Below, piece after piece: positions 24,501 through 35,889 of a DNA stretch of 64,000 bases; the stretch's first letter is position 1, and every line of letters starts with the position of its first letter. This DNA is from Globodera rostochiensis (lineage: Eukaryota; Nematoda; Chromadorea; Rhabditida; Heteroderidae). The notes below the pieces were generated by a model. That model saw only the letters and a list, made by a program, of their open reading frames with translations, did not search any database and was not told where the DNA came from. The DNA lies in contig JAEVLN010000004.1 of the NCBI GenBank assembly GCA_018350325.1, positions 4,321,668-4,385,667 of the forward strand, given 5' to 3'. The position numbers and the translations under genes are program-made.

Positions 24501-25393
24501 TAAGTCCGATTGATCGGCCTCCAACAAAAGCATTTCTCTCCTCAATCCGATGCCATGCAAAAGGTGATCGGCCGATATGGAGCGTCTATGCTCGAAGGAA
24601 TTTTGCAACAAAGCATCAGACATGAGCTGAAAATAGAAAATGGATTAAACTTAAATGTTTCGCGCCAAAACAAAAACATTGTCGGAGTTCGCCTCTGCTC
24701 TTCTACAGCCAATTTTCTCCATCATAAGTTCCCCGTTGAATTGTTGACTGAAGAGGCTAAAAGCTCTGAGAATCATTTTAGTCTACCCTAATTTACTCAC
24801 TCAGAAACTTCCTCCCCCTCCCCCTCATCACCCGGTGCGTGTACAGATGGCTCGGGAGGTTCGTTAAAGCTGATCTCGTCGTTTTCGATCTCCGAATGGT
24901 CGGGAATGGGCGAGAAAGGCTTCGAAAAACTCGGCTCGTTCTCTCCATCGTTTTCATGCTTTTGTTTATGTTGTGGCAAACCTAAAAAAAGAATGGCATT
25001 CGAAAGGGGGTATTTCTCAATGCCTCAAATAAATAAAAAAAACAAATTTTCACTGCTTGTGTCGCGCAGCTATCTCCACTCTACACCGGTTTAAAACCGG
25101 AAATCCGTTTTTGAATTTTGACCAACCCGGTTTGAGAAGTCAAAAAGGTCTTTTTTTATGAAACGACCTTGTAATAACGGGCCAACCCACCCACCGTTCA
25201 ATAGGTTTGCCAGATAACCCGCATCATTTACAACGGCGGCCGATCGTCGTCGGTGACTTTCCCGTCTCTCCGCGGCGGACCGTCGCTTCCGGCGTTGGCG
25301 CGGTGTAGAATTGCCCGAATTGTTGTCGCTTACGGGGAGTTCATTCGGCTGCTGACATTCGGCTGCGTCACCGCCGCCCGCCGCTACCAACAT
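15588..25393 (-). CDS. Rho guanine-nucleotide exchange factor (DH-PH, C-terminal coiled coil)
   Basis: A long many-exon gene. The N-terminal half (25393 to about 19.5 kb) is disordered, Lys/Arg/Glu/Ser-rich, with two big exons (about 23817-22327 and 21181-19789). I checked that the junctions at 22327/22192, about 22088/22050 and 21961/21181 keep frame, linking these exons into one gene. The DH domain lies at about 19.45-18.25 kb: its first helix carries IIYELMMTEKNH and its CR3 helix carries LLIAQRLTKYPILIEQ, the family hallmark. A PH domain follows (VRLLLCDDIIVFL, then a C-terminal helix near 17.7 kb). The C-terminus (about 16.35-16.0 kb) is a strong Glu/Arg/Leu coiled coil. DH-PH tandems load GTP onto Rho GTPases at membranes or the cytoskeleton. 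Layout and CR3 fit the ARHGEF2/AKAP13/ARHGEF18 group; I saw no C1, PDZ or RGS domain, so it differs from the PDZ-RGS RhoGEFs. The start may lie further upstream, since the frame is open above ATG 25393. Confidence 0.8.
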
Positions 25394-27449
25394 TTTGTCC
25401 TTTTCGTTACTCGAAGAAATTGCATACGTACACCTCGAAGACGAGTGACCGAAGGGCGATGCTACAAATGTTATTGTTCATATCATACTTATCAAAATTA
25501 ATGAAAATGGGCATTGCAAGAAGTTTTTAAAATTTTAAAAGCAAACTCCAAAATGTAAAATTTTCTTTGTTTTTGGAGTTGCACCAAAAACTTTAATCGG
25601 GAATCGTGACATATGGCGCTATGAAAGGGCAAATGAACGACGAGGAATCCTTTCTGTAATTTCAACACGCAAGTATTTTTTACTGAAAGAATGGTGGCTA
25701 GGGGGTGGGGGCTTATTTCCTTCTAAATTCGATGTTTCTTCACACCCACCCACCCATCACAACAAAAAAAAAGCCCACCTTCACTTCTGTCGGCTTCTTT
25801 TTCCTCTTCCGTTCCAATGGCTGTGTAAGCTCTCTCTTTCAAACCAAACAAATTTTGTGGCTCATAGACCGTGAAATGAACCAACGAAGACAAAGACTTT
25901 TGCTGATGATCTTGCAGAGACTTATTTTCCAATTAAAACTAATTAAATCAAACTAAAAACAGACCTCAAATTTAAAATAAACAGGTGGGGGGGCGGGTTG
26001 GATCGCCCAAAGGTCCGATGAAGACAAAATTCGACGGGAGTTGCAGCTAAATTTCGTAAAAGGGTACCCAGCCACGAATTTTTTAATTTTAATTCGTTTT
26101 TTTACACCAAATCAATTATTGGAATTTCTGCGGGGATTCAAGCGGAAATTGATTCAAAAGAAGAAAGAAAGTTGGTGGACAGACTGTTTAATCAGTCACA
26201 AATTGCGGTTCACGTTGGGGTTAGAGTTTGAGCAATGAATGTGTTGGTGACAAAAATTAATCGAACATTGTGGGTGAGTGATGGAAAAGGGAATGGGTGG
26301 GGATGGATGGATGGTCGGATGAATGGGTGAGGAGGAGGAGGGGAGATAGTGCGGGGGGGGGATGAGAGAGTGAAGCGGTAGGAATGTGGAGAATACACAC
26401 AGAAGAGGATGGGAAGGAGGGGGGGGGGGTGTTGGACGGAGACCCCGTAAAAAATGGAGGGAACATCGCAGCGATTGGAGATGACTTCGTCGACCCTCCA
26501 TCACCGCCTTCTCCTCTCCACCGCACCCGCTACCACCGTCGCTGTCCGTCCGTCCATCCATCCATCGATCGTGCAGAGAGAGACGGATGGACGGAGACGC
26601 GGAAGATTGGGTCGTACTGACAGGAGGGGAAAAGGCGCGGGTCAATGAGACGGAAGGCTTTGATATGCAGTAAAGCAAGCCAACCAAGTGGAGAAAGGGA
26701 AAATGAACATTCAACCACTAATCTCGGTAAAATTGCCAATGAAAACATCATACGTGAAGCATCAGAATCGAACTCAAACGAATTTTAAGCCAATTGAAAC
26801 AAAAACCTAACCCCAGCCTCAAAACCAGCACAAAAATTCCAGAAAAAAACCAGCGAATTACCTGCCATTGATTCGCGTCCTCCCAGCCGACTTTGGGTCC
26901 ATCCGAACACCTCACAAACCAAAAACAGTGAGTGGCATGATAAAAGGCAAGAAGTTGAAGTTATATTATTATTTTTCGCCAAATTCGAAGTTATTATTAT
27001 TATTTTATGTGAAATGCCTTGACTGGCCAAAACGCTTAACTACGGGGCAACTTGATAAAAAATTTGGAAAATGATAAGAGATGAAAACTTATATAGTATA
27101 ATCCATTAAAAATGACGAACGAGTTGAATGCGATTTATTATAAACATTTTGGAAAATAGTCAGAAGAGCAAAGGGTCATAAACATTTCTACCAAATACAA
27201 ATAATTTGTGCGCGGATCCGGGTTTTTTTTAGAAACGCTCCCGATTTGGGATTCTTCTGAGTTGACCGAAAAATCCCAGGCATAATTTTGAAAATCCGGA
27301 TTTTAAATGGTAGAAAAAACAAATGTGAACCTATTTTCGTAATGGAATAGGTTAAATTCTAAAAGAATTCCCGCGGATCCGGAATCGTTTTACTGCGCAC
27401 TATACATAAATTTATTTAAAACTAAGTGTTTCAATCGAGGTGCTACTGC
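25394..27449. other. Intergenic region between GOPC and RhoGEF genes
   Basis: Mostly spacer. A minus-strand open stretch at about 25933-25785, ending in a good donor (AAG/GTGGGC), reads like real protein and could be an upstream RhoGEF exon, but its phase does not join the next exon simply. The section 26230-26600 is purine-rich with a poly-G run at 26420. A weak inverted-repeat element lies at 27209-27400. Confidence 0.4.
27209..27400. mobile_element. Possible small inverted-repeat element
   Basis: Ends are GTGCGC and its complement GCGCAC, and both ends also contain GCGGATCCGG in inverted orientation. It spans about 190 bp of AT-rich DNA with no coding capacity. The termini match over short stretches only, so a MITE-like origin is tentative. 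Confidence 0.35.
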
Positions 27450-29805
27450 TTAATGTATGCTTTGCTCTGAGTTATCTTCAATGGCAGACTCATACGACGC
27501 TGAGGATGAGACGCGGTGTTGAGAGTTGGTGACGCTGTTGCAGGCAGAAGACAGTGATGAGGACGGAGAAGGCGCCATTTGATGGTCGACGGATAAAGAC
27601 GGAGTCTGATAAAACGGGATCGTAATGGACGTACCATTGATTGATTAATTAAGGAAAAGGTTATATAAATCAAATATATTATTCACACGCTGATAGGCCA
27701 TTTGAGTACCGTTATGGCAACGTGAATGTTCCTTCTGCCAACGTTTGGCAGCGCCCCAGTTATTGTGGCATCGCTAGCATCGGATGAATTTTTGTTCCGC
27801 TCTTTGTTTGATCGGCTTGGTTCAGTAGAGTACGCATCATAGATGTTAACCCTTTAAAACATTTTCGAAAACAAAATAGGCATAATTATACAAAGTTCCA
27901 TCTTCACTCTCTGCTATCACAACCGTTTCGTCGTCACTGTCCATGTCCGGGTGGACGAAGACAACTTCAAGCGCCAAATTCTCGCTTTTCCTCATCTGAA
28001 GACCTGTGATAATAAAATAACCATGCACAGATTTCCAACCTCGTTGCCAAGTATCTTAACTGCTTGGGCATGTTTTGCCGACCGCAGGTCAATGCCGTTG
28101 ACAGTGAGGATGGCATCGCCGACAAAGAGATTTCCAGTGCGATCAGCGGGTTGGCCAGGATGGACTTCTGAGACCAGAATGGGCACTCCGTGTTCCCTTC
28201 CACCCTTCGTTTAACAAACAAAACAGTTAAAGATGCACATAAAAGCGAGTTCCAAGTTCCAACAGTTATGGAGATTCCAAGTCCCTCTCCACAGCCTTTG
28301 TGCACTTGCACCCTCCTCGGTCGGCCAGCACCTCTCAGAGGTAGACGTGAGGAGTGCATTTTCGAGTCAAGTGGCTGTCGGAGAAGGTTGCTGTTTCTGT
28401 CTGTGGTTTCCCTGCCACGGCACGCTTTAATGACTGTTTTATGTCGGTGAAGATGAATTTCGGCTTCCAATTGATTCCAAAGACGGTCATAATCTCGGCC
28501 GCGCATTTCTCTTCCCAGTAATTGGATTTGTTGAATTCTGTACTTAATTTTTACCAAACATTATTTAATTTTCGGAAGGCAACCTTCCTGCCAGTTCCTT
28601 GTCCAGATATTTCGCAGCCAACCGAGCTCCGTATACTTCACTTTGCAATAAATTCACTACGGATCGCAATCGATAATTTTCTCTTTGAAGCAAAGGCATT
28701 TCGGCTAAAAATTTTGCGGTTGGTAGACTTTTGTTGTGAAATATTTGCATTTCCTTTTCCTTAAATTTTAAATTTTTAGAATCCATCATAATGTTTTGCA
28801 TTACTAATTTCTTCCTGATGCTGTCCGATTCGTGTGGAGCTATCTTCGAGTAAAGTTGGCATTGAAGAGAGTGCACTCGCAGCATAAGTACTCGGAATTC
28901 GTCTTCCAAAATGGAGTTGGATGCCTTCGTTTCAACTAGCTGCTCGTTACTTTCGTCCAATTTCGTCTACCAAATTTTAGATAGAAATTCACAGTCAATT
29001 CTAAAGAGAAAAATTACCTCCAAAATGGTTTTTTGATGATGAAGTAGTTGGGTTTTCTGGCTAAATTGGGCGAAAACGCTGCTTATTGCTACCAATCTAT
29101 GTCGACACTCATAAACAACTTCGGCCTAAAAGCTAGGAATTCCTGAGCTAAATTTGGGATGGTTGATACTAGTCTAGTTTGATGTGTTATGGTTAAATTT
29201 GGAAATCGGTATCCCCTTTTTGCATCAAATTTTTTAAACTTCTGTTTAGACCGATCTCGAACTTCGAACCTAAATTCTTGTCGAAAATTCAAGATTTTCC
29301 AAAAATCAATTTTGTTTGGCCTCTAAAGCATCCAAAAAAGCTTTGAAAATTCAAAAATTTTCAAAAATTATTATCTGCCTTCTCGTTGTAATTTTAAAGC
29401 TTTTTAATGATTTTGAGGCTAAAATTGATTTTGAAAATTTTGAATTTTCAAAACAAATGTTCGAATTCGGGTGGAAGCAAAGTAAAAAACACTTGATGCA
29501 AAAAGGGGATACAAACTAGACTAGTACCGGTTCTTCCCCTTCACCTGATCAGGCTCAAATTCACCTAACATAAGATCAATGTCCACGAATGCCTTGTCGA
29601 ATTCTTTCTCTAGCATTTCAAGCCAATCAAGCGAAGGCACGTTGCTGTGGAAGGCCGACGCCTTTGAAGGATTCTGTCGTTCATTGTCATTGAAGGATGC
29701 GGGCGTATTCCACGCCTTAGTCGACTTTGATCGATTATTGTGATGGTGTCTTGACGAATGAAGTTCTGCGGAAGAAATTTTTACACTGTCTCTCGAAGCA
29801 ATCAT
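27450..29805 (-). CDS. gopc-1: Golgi-associated PDZ and coiled-coil protein (GOPC/PIST/CAL)
   Basis: GOPC proteins sit on the trans-Golgi and bind C-terminal PDZ ligands and Rab/ARF-type partners to control sorting of membrane proteins. Three hallmark blocks are present in order: an N-terminal block with [18 protein letters not shown] (exon 29805-29521), a coiled coil ending [20 protein letters not shown] (about 28960-28565), then [18 protein letters not shown], and a PDZ domain at about 28320-27990. The PDZ carboxylate loop reads GLGISIT, split by an intron, followed by HPGQPADR and [10 protein letters not shown]. The Ser-rich C-terminus ends at a TAA at 27450. The start ATG at 29803-29805 follows the acceptor-like TTTTAAG, consistent with cis- or trans-splicing. 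The intron at about 29520-28980 carries a large foldback (listed separately). Identity is very secure; exon ends are approximate. Confidence 0.92.
29167..29526. repeat. Foldback (large imperfect inverted repeat) inside a GOPC intron
   Basis: Outer arms: TACTAGTCTAGTTTG (29167-29181) is the exact complement of 29512-29526. Next arms: TATCCCCTTTTTGCATCAA (29210-29228) is the exact complement of 29493-29511. The right arm is continuous while the left has a 28-bp interruption. Inner sequence (around 29285-29330 and 29415-29450) is also complementary with mismatches. The RNA could form a hairpin of roughly 150 bp per arm. It may be an old MITE or foldback element. Confidence 0.8.
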
Positions 29806-31437
29806 ACCTTAAAACAGCAAGTCTGTCGTTGTGCCATTTAGAGGTAAATTATTTACCACGATATGCACAAAATGTAGGGAACTATCGGATGTGACCCCCT
29901 TCCCCAGGGTCCAAGTCTTTTTCCGAACCGTAGTCCCCAACCCCGTAAATCGCAAAAACAAAAACTTTTGATACAACGTGAAATGATTGGTTGGATAATG
30001 AATTTGCAACTCCTCTTCGGAGTGTTGGAGTCTTCAGCCTTCAATGAATGGCTTTCTTCCTTACTTTCCCGTTTTCTGGGCGGGTTAAACAAGTTAATCA
30101 CCATTTTCCTTCTCTCCCTTCTTTCCACCCCGCCCTTTTTTCAGCTTTCCATCTCCACTTTCCACCATTTCCTTCGTACACTAATCCCATGGGCTACGCA
30201 AGCTATCGCACAAGCCAAGAAGAAAAGGAAACGAATCCACAGGCTGCTTGAAAATTCATGGCTTAAACACCCTTTCAAGAAGATAGTCAATTCCTCGAGA
30301 ATTTTGGGAATTTGTACTTTTTTTTGGGAGGGTTCAGATGCGATAAAAAAAATACTACCAAGCGATTCCTCTCGTCGAGCTGAGTACGAATCCACAAAAG
30401 TTTGTGCCGGAAACCACTAGGAAGAAAGTTTTGAACCACTAAAAGTTGGCCAAAATTGGTTGGCGTTGTGTTTTTTAAAGTTTTTTTTGATAACATTGAA
30501 ATCTGAGTGAAATTTTTAGCCAAATTTTCAACTTTTGCTAAATTTAAATTTATCCATCCAACTAAAATATTTTGTACTAGTGTGCGACATGTCCAATAGC
30601 TTCTAAACTATTTGATAAACGTCACAAAAAGAATGCCAAAAAGAGTTGAAAGGAAAAGGGAAAAACTCAATTTTATAATAAAAACCCAACACAAGGAAAA
30701 AGGGAGCCAAATTTGTGTGAAGCCAAAAAGGAAAGGGCGGACGCATCCTCACTTGGTTTAGAAGAGGCTGATGCTGGTAGAAAGGGGACAACGCCAGCAG
30801 TCGGACGGACCGGATAAGATTGAGTAAATTCCAAACAAACAATGGGAAATGTGTTAAGGAAAAAAACATTATGAAAAAAATGTGTAAATGGAAGACGAAA
30901 GGATGTGAAGCAATGAGAGAACGAACGCAGTCATTCGATTCACCGTCCAGCAGATAAAAATATTAAAAGTAAACGAACTCCAATTTTGGGCTTCAAAAGT
31001 TTACTGACTATGAGGGCTTAGGAATGAATCGGCTTACACCCCTAAAGTAGGACACAAATCCCCCACGTTTACCCCATCTATGAACAGCTCTTCCACTGAC
31101 AAATGAGCAAACGAGGCGCCCCGCCTGCCCTCATCAAAATAAAGATCGAAAACTGAAATTTGGAAGGTTTTTAGATGCTCGGAGACCCTTCCTTCCAACC
31201 CGTCCCAAAAAGGGCTGACGGGCGGTCCCAAGAGATTTGGCCCGTCTCTTAACTAACTTTGGCCAAAGTGGAAAGTAAAGAACTCGTAAAAATTGAAACG
31301 GCTTGGCACGAGCTAATTTTAAAGGTATAATAATTTTAATGTAAATATTTCACGCGTCCCTGAGAAAAACATGTGATAAAAGAAATGTATGTAAGCCTTC
31401 CACCATTTCCTTCCATTACATCTCTGCCTTTTTCCAA
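29806..31437. other. Intergenic region between GOPC and Dispatched-like genes
   Basis: Largely AT-rich spacer with no domain. One segment on the minus strand near 31034-31250 looks like coding sequence and is listed separately. Confidence 0.5.
31034..31250 (-). CDS. Candidate unidentified terminal exon(s)
   Basis: A minus-strand open stretch ends in TAA and has protein-like composition, including the segment SVEELFIDGVNVGDLCPTL. It contains acceptor-like AG sites (AAGTTAG near 31250 and ATTTCAG near 31153), so it may be one exon or two exons split by a roughly 40-bp intron. I do not recognise the family. It could be a small gene or an alternative 3' end of the Dispatched-like gene that lies immediately upstream on the same strand. 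Confidence 0.3.
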
Positions 31438-34400
31438 TCATTTTGCTTGAAGTGGGAGACATTGATCACATCGGTTGGTGGCACTGCCTTTCTCTGTCAA
31501 ATCGGAATTTCGAGCTGCTGATTGAGGGATGCCGCTTTCCCCTCCGGCGGAAAAGGATGGCATCAAAGTGTAAATGAGCGGAAGGAAGAAGAAAATGGCA
31601 AACAGCAAACTTAACCAACAACGGCGGGTGAAGGTATGCAAAACCGACCAAATCACCTTATGGAGCTGCAAATGACGAGGAACAGAGATACCTTTTGGGT
31701 AAAGTTTAGCGTTTTGGGACTTAATTCTATAATTTCGATAAATTGCCTGGAAAAATGCATGCGTTTCCGAAGACAGCATAACACCTCAAAAAATGAGGAT
31801 TAATGTCGGATGATCGATCAGACACAACCTCCGGCCAAAATGCCTAAAAAGCACTGTATGAGACTGAAACTGGCAAAAAGAAGGGTTAAAATGCAATTTC
31901 AAATTGTCCCCGATTACGGTAACCGTAATAGTCAAAACTCCTTAAAGAACTCTAATTACTGGAAAGTGCGGCCATCCCAACGGGTCGTGTGGCTCCACGA
32001 ATCGCCTTCTGGATTCTGTGCTGAGCGCATCCGGTGGACGCGACCAGCGCCCCGAAGTGGAGAGTGTAGTCGAAGGACAGCCCAACCACCAAAACGATAA
32101 TCACTCCTTCCAGCACACCGATCTCCCAGCCTCGGATTCATTTGTTAGATTATTGAATCCGAACGAATTTTACCCATAAACACCAGTGTTCCAATGGTGG
32201 TGAGAACAATGCAAAAAATGGTAATTGTTGCGCAGAATGCCTTTAATCTGTAAATCCGGAAATTAACGCAAATGTTATCAATGTTTAACACCTAAGTATT
32301 AATGAGGCGAAGACGAAGACGACGACGAAAGAGATGAAAATGGACTAAAATGAGATGAAAGGATTTTGATTAGACTGCTAATTGGACGCCTCTCACCTGT
32401 TTGCAGTCAGAAATGATCGTCCGTTGTAAGTCGAACCATTGGGACATCGCTAAATGTCAGCGAATAAATTGAATTGAATTGAACTGCTCGCAAACCGGCC
32501 CATTCCGTCGTGTACCTGTTGTCAAATAAAGCAATTTCAGTTTTGGTTCAGCAACATATAAATACACACCAGCCAGGAAGGAAGGAAACTTGACTGCCAA
32601 TGGACAGCCATTTGTCGAACAGGGCGAACGCAGCGGAAAGATTGGCGAAACGATGGGAATAGTGCAAATGAGTGGGCAGAAGTGCCTTCAAAGAAGTCGG
32701 TCTCCATTAGTGATAAGTGTCTTAAGCCTTTCTAAGTCAGAGGGTCTGATCGATCACAGGCCAGTCCCGGTATCCCCAAGGTTCAAATTCAAAGCGCAAT
32801 TGTGCCTAAACAAAAGTGCCACTTACGGTGTACCCGACAAGTTCATGGGTCGAATTATCCCAAATTAGGGTGTCGTTGTAATTGGTAAAGAGAATCGAAG
32901 TGGAATGGCGGATGCAGCTGTCCAATTGTTCGTCGACAAATCGCGGACTTTGAACATTGCAGCAAACCAATTCTGCCGCGCTCGAAGCACAGTTCAGACG
33001 AACGCTCCATTCCAGAAATCTTGAAACGAATGTCGAGAAATTGGTCCGAGATTAAAGTAAAATCGCTTGATCCTTTCCCCCAAAACGCGACAGCACTGAC
33101 ATAGACACCTTTCAGGCCAAAATCTGGCATTGTGTTCGATGAATGGAAGTGCCCGCATTTGTTCGAGTTGTTGAGCCAAGGCTCTAAGTTGGCCAACGGT
33201 TCGTAGCTGAAAACGATGATCAGCTTGCGATTTATTTGACAAAGAATTGGCATCGAAATAAAAATTTGCGGAAGACGGTCGAACTCCCTGAATGTGAATT
33301 TGATTTGCTGATATTTATTTCAAGTTCAATATTTACCCAGACGAGACGAACGGCCAATGGGAGGGCGGCAATTTTGTCGGACACAAAAGGGAACAAACGT
33401 TCGGCATTCTGTTGGGTGGAAAATGTCGGATTGGTTCAATGGAAAAATGCTGCCTGATCAAAGTATTCGTGAGGGTTTGAGGAACGGAAAAGCTGCAAGG
33501 GATTGTAGCGGGGCAGCGAAAGTTCAGTCGCGCACACATAAGCACTGACTGAAAGAGGGGGGGGGGCACTAATTGGGCTAATTGGGGGAAAGGCCGTTCA
33601 GGACAAATCGAACCAATCAGAACGATTCCCAGCGAACAAAGCCACACGAAACGACCCTGGATAAGCACCGCCGTCAGCACATCGTCGATGAGCGTGCGCA
33701 TAAAGTGATGGAAACGTTCAAACCATGTGGAGGGCATTCGGGCGGGCAACCGAACTGCCAGAGGCACCGAAGTCGGGGAAAAAGGCAAATCCGTATTACT
33801 GAAATTGGAAAAACGACTTTTTCTAATTCCTTTCCGCCCGAAAACATCCCATACTGAAGTGGAGGGTTAAGACTGGACTGGGAGATCGAGCTGGGGAAGC
33901 AGTACCACCACCTGCTGGGCCACCATCTGATAAGCCATGGGTTGAGATGCCGGTTTTGGATGATTAGGAAAGAGGGCAGGAAGATGATCAAGAGGAGGTA
34001 ATTGAACATCAGTGTGAGACCGGCAAACAGGCCAAAAGCGCTTTTTGGGGATGAAATGTTAAATTTTAAAAACTGTGTAAATTTAACCGAAATGCAAAAA
34101 CACTGGAAAACATATTGAGCAAGAACGGGACAATCTAAAACGGGAAAATGAGCCACAAAATTCATTAATTTAACTTAACGGTAGAAAATTGAGTGAGAAA
34201 CATTGTTTTGGCAGTGTGCCGGATGCACTGTTGTAAGGTGTCCAAACAAAGCTTTTCACTTGCGGGAAACATGTCAAGGAGAAGAAAGGCGCCGTCGGCG
34301 CCAACAGAAATCAGCAAAACGAAGGCAATCAGATTGAGAAGCGGCAACTCGGCGGAGAAAACGCGCTAATCAATCGATTTGTTAATTAATTAATAATTAT

Positions 34401-35889
34401 AATTCATTTATAAAACAATTCCCCCAAATTTACATAAACGGCTAAAGAGCAGAGAACACTGGCGATCAATTGAAAGAGGACAGCCAAGGCGAACGTCAAA
34501 CTGAGAGAATACAGCCCAAGCAGAAGAAAAACGGCCAGGACGGCCAGTATTGAGAAACGAGCGTCGCGGACGGCCGCCTCGAGGAGAATGTCCCGCTTAA
34601 TCTCCAGGGAAAGACCTTGCAAATGATCGGTCATAAATCTCTCAAAAAATATTTTTGACAGAAACCCTTGAGGTGAAAATCTTCGTTTCTTGCAGATATT
34701 AGATTCAATTTGGCCTCAATGTCAGTGAAGGCTTTCAGTGGGACGCCAATTCCCTGGAGGCGATAAGCAGCGAAAGAATAGAAAGGGAGGAATGCGTTGA
34801 TGGGCAACGGCCTCTGGGACAGATCGACCGGCAGAATCCGATAAAAAAAGTCGAACCTGATCGACATCAAACCGGATCACTGAACATTTCCCACAACCTA
34901 CCACATTTGGCCGTCACACTCGGCTGGAACAATGGCGCACTCTGCTTTAGAGTGATCTGGACATTGTTGACCACCCGAATTGGCATCGTTCGGTGCCCAC
35001 TGGATGTGCTGTTGGCAGTTACGACGGCATGAAACAATTTCCCGTCGGTGGGGGAGGCAGCGGTTGAAAAGCGGGAAAAAGAAGAAAATGAATATTGAAA
35101 GTGAGGGGAATGGTTGTACCTGGTGGAATTTAAGTACATCCCCAGCATCGATGAATGAACAATTCACACGGTTTGCCGGCGTAAGGCATGCCACATAATT
35201 CGGCACGCTCCAAATGTTACGATAGCTGAAAGATAAAATATTAAAATTAATCATTTAATTAGCATCAATTACGGAGTTAGCTGGTGGAAAGCGGTCAATT
35301 CGAGCTTCAACTCGTCCTGAAATTGGCAAATTTTGTGGAGAATTTGATCGGAGAAGAGATGCTCAAGCGAAGGGACGGTGATGATGAACTGAGAGAGGAA
35401 AGACACTGAAATGGAAAGGACAAAATGTGATCGACGGATATTTGGATTACTTACTGGCTGGAATTGGGCTATTGTAGCAGGAAATGAGGCCGACCGAGGA
35501 CAAAAGCTCGTCCGTCCATGACAGTCTCTTCCATCGGCCTTTCAAATGTTCTGCTGCAGAAGTGAAGGGGACTCGGCTTCCACGAAGTAACGAAGGCTAC
35601 AAAGCAAGAAGGTTTTTGGGGGGGGGGGGGGGAGTTGGTGACCACCTGGAGCAATGTCCAGGCCAAACGTGGCCCTGAATAGGGTGTTCCGTCCGTTTCG
35701 AAACCCTTAGAAAATAAATTTAATTGTTTATTTACCACCAATTTTTGTCTCAACTTTTTCAGCATTGTTGCCCAGCTGGAGTGGGAACAACACCAGAACC
35801 GTGACGGGAACGGCAATTGAAAGGAGAAGAGAAAGTAAAATGGCGAGGAAAGGATGCGAAAGGACAAGCCGACTGACAATCAGCACCAT
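31438..35889 (-). CDS. Dispatched-like RND transporter (sterol-sensing-domain family)
   Basis: A multi-exon gene encoding many membrane segments. The ATG at 35889 opens a hydrophobic first membrane helix, followed after a short intron by GFETDGTPYSGPRLAW, typical of Dispatched proteins. The first sterol-sensing-like half contains TM4 with VGADGAFLLLDM (about 34.3 kb), followed by helices near 34.1-33.9 kb. The second half contains GWEIGVLEGVIIVLVVGLSF and then DYTLHF (about 32.1 kb), the Dispatched TM10 signature, and a last helix at about 31.6 kb. Dispatched uses a cation gradient to export lipid-modified Hedgehog; nematode relatives (CHE-14 class) act in apical secretion and cuticle formation. 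Odd point: TM4 has GADG where family members commonly have two adjacent aspartates (GADD). The choice between CHE-14 and a paralogue cannot be made here. The stop is at 31438; exon ends are approximate. Confidence 0.85.

Noticed and set aside
26530..26605. Inverted repeat CCGTCCATCC / GGATGGACGG
   Set aside because: The arms are only about 10 bp in low-complexity sequence and could occur by chance.
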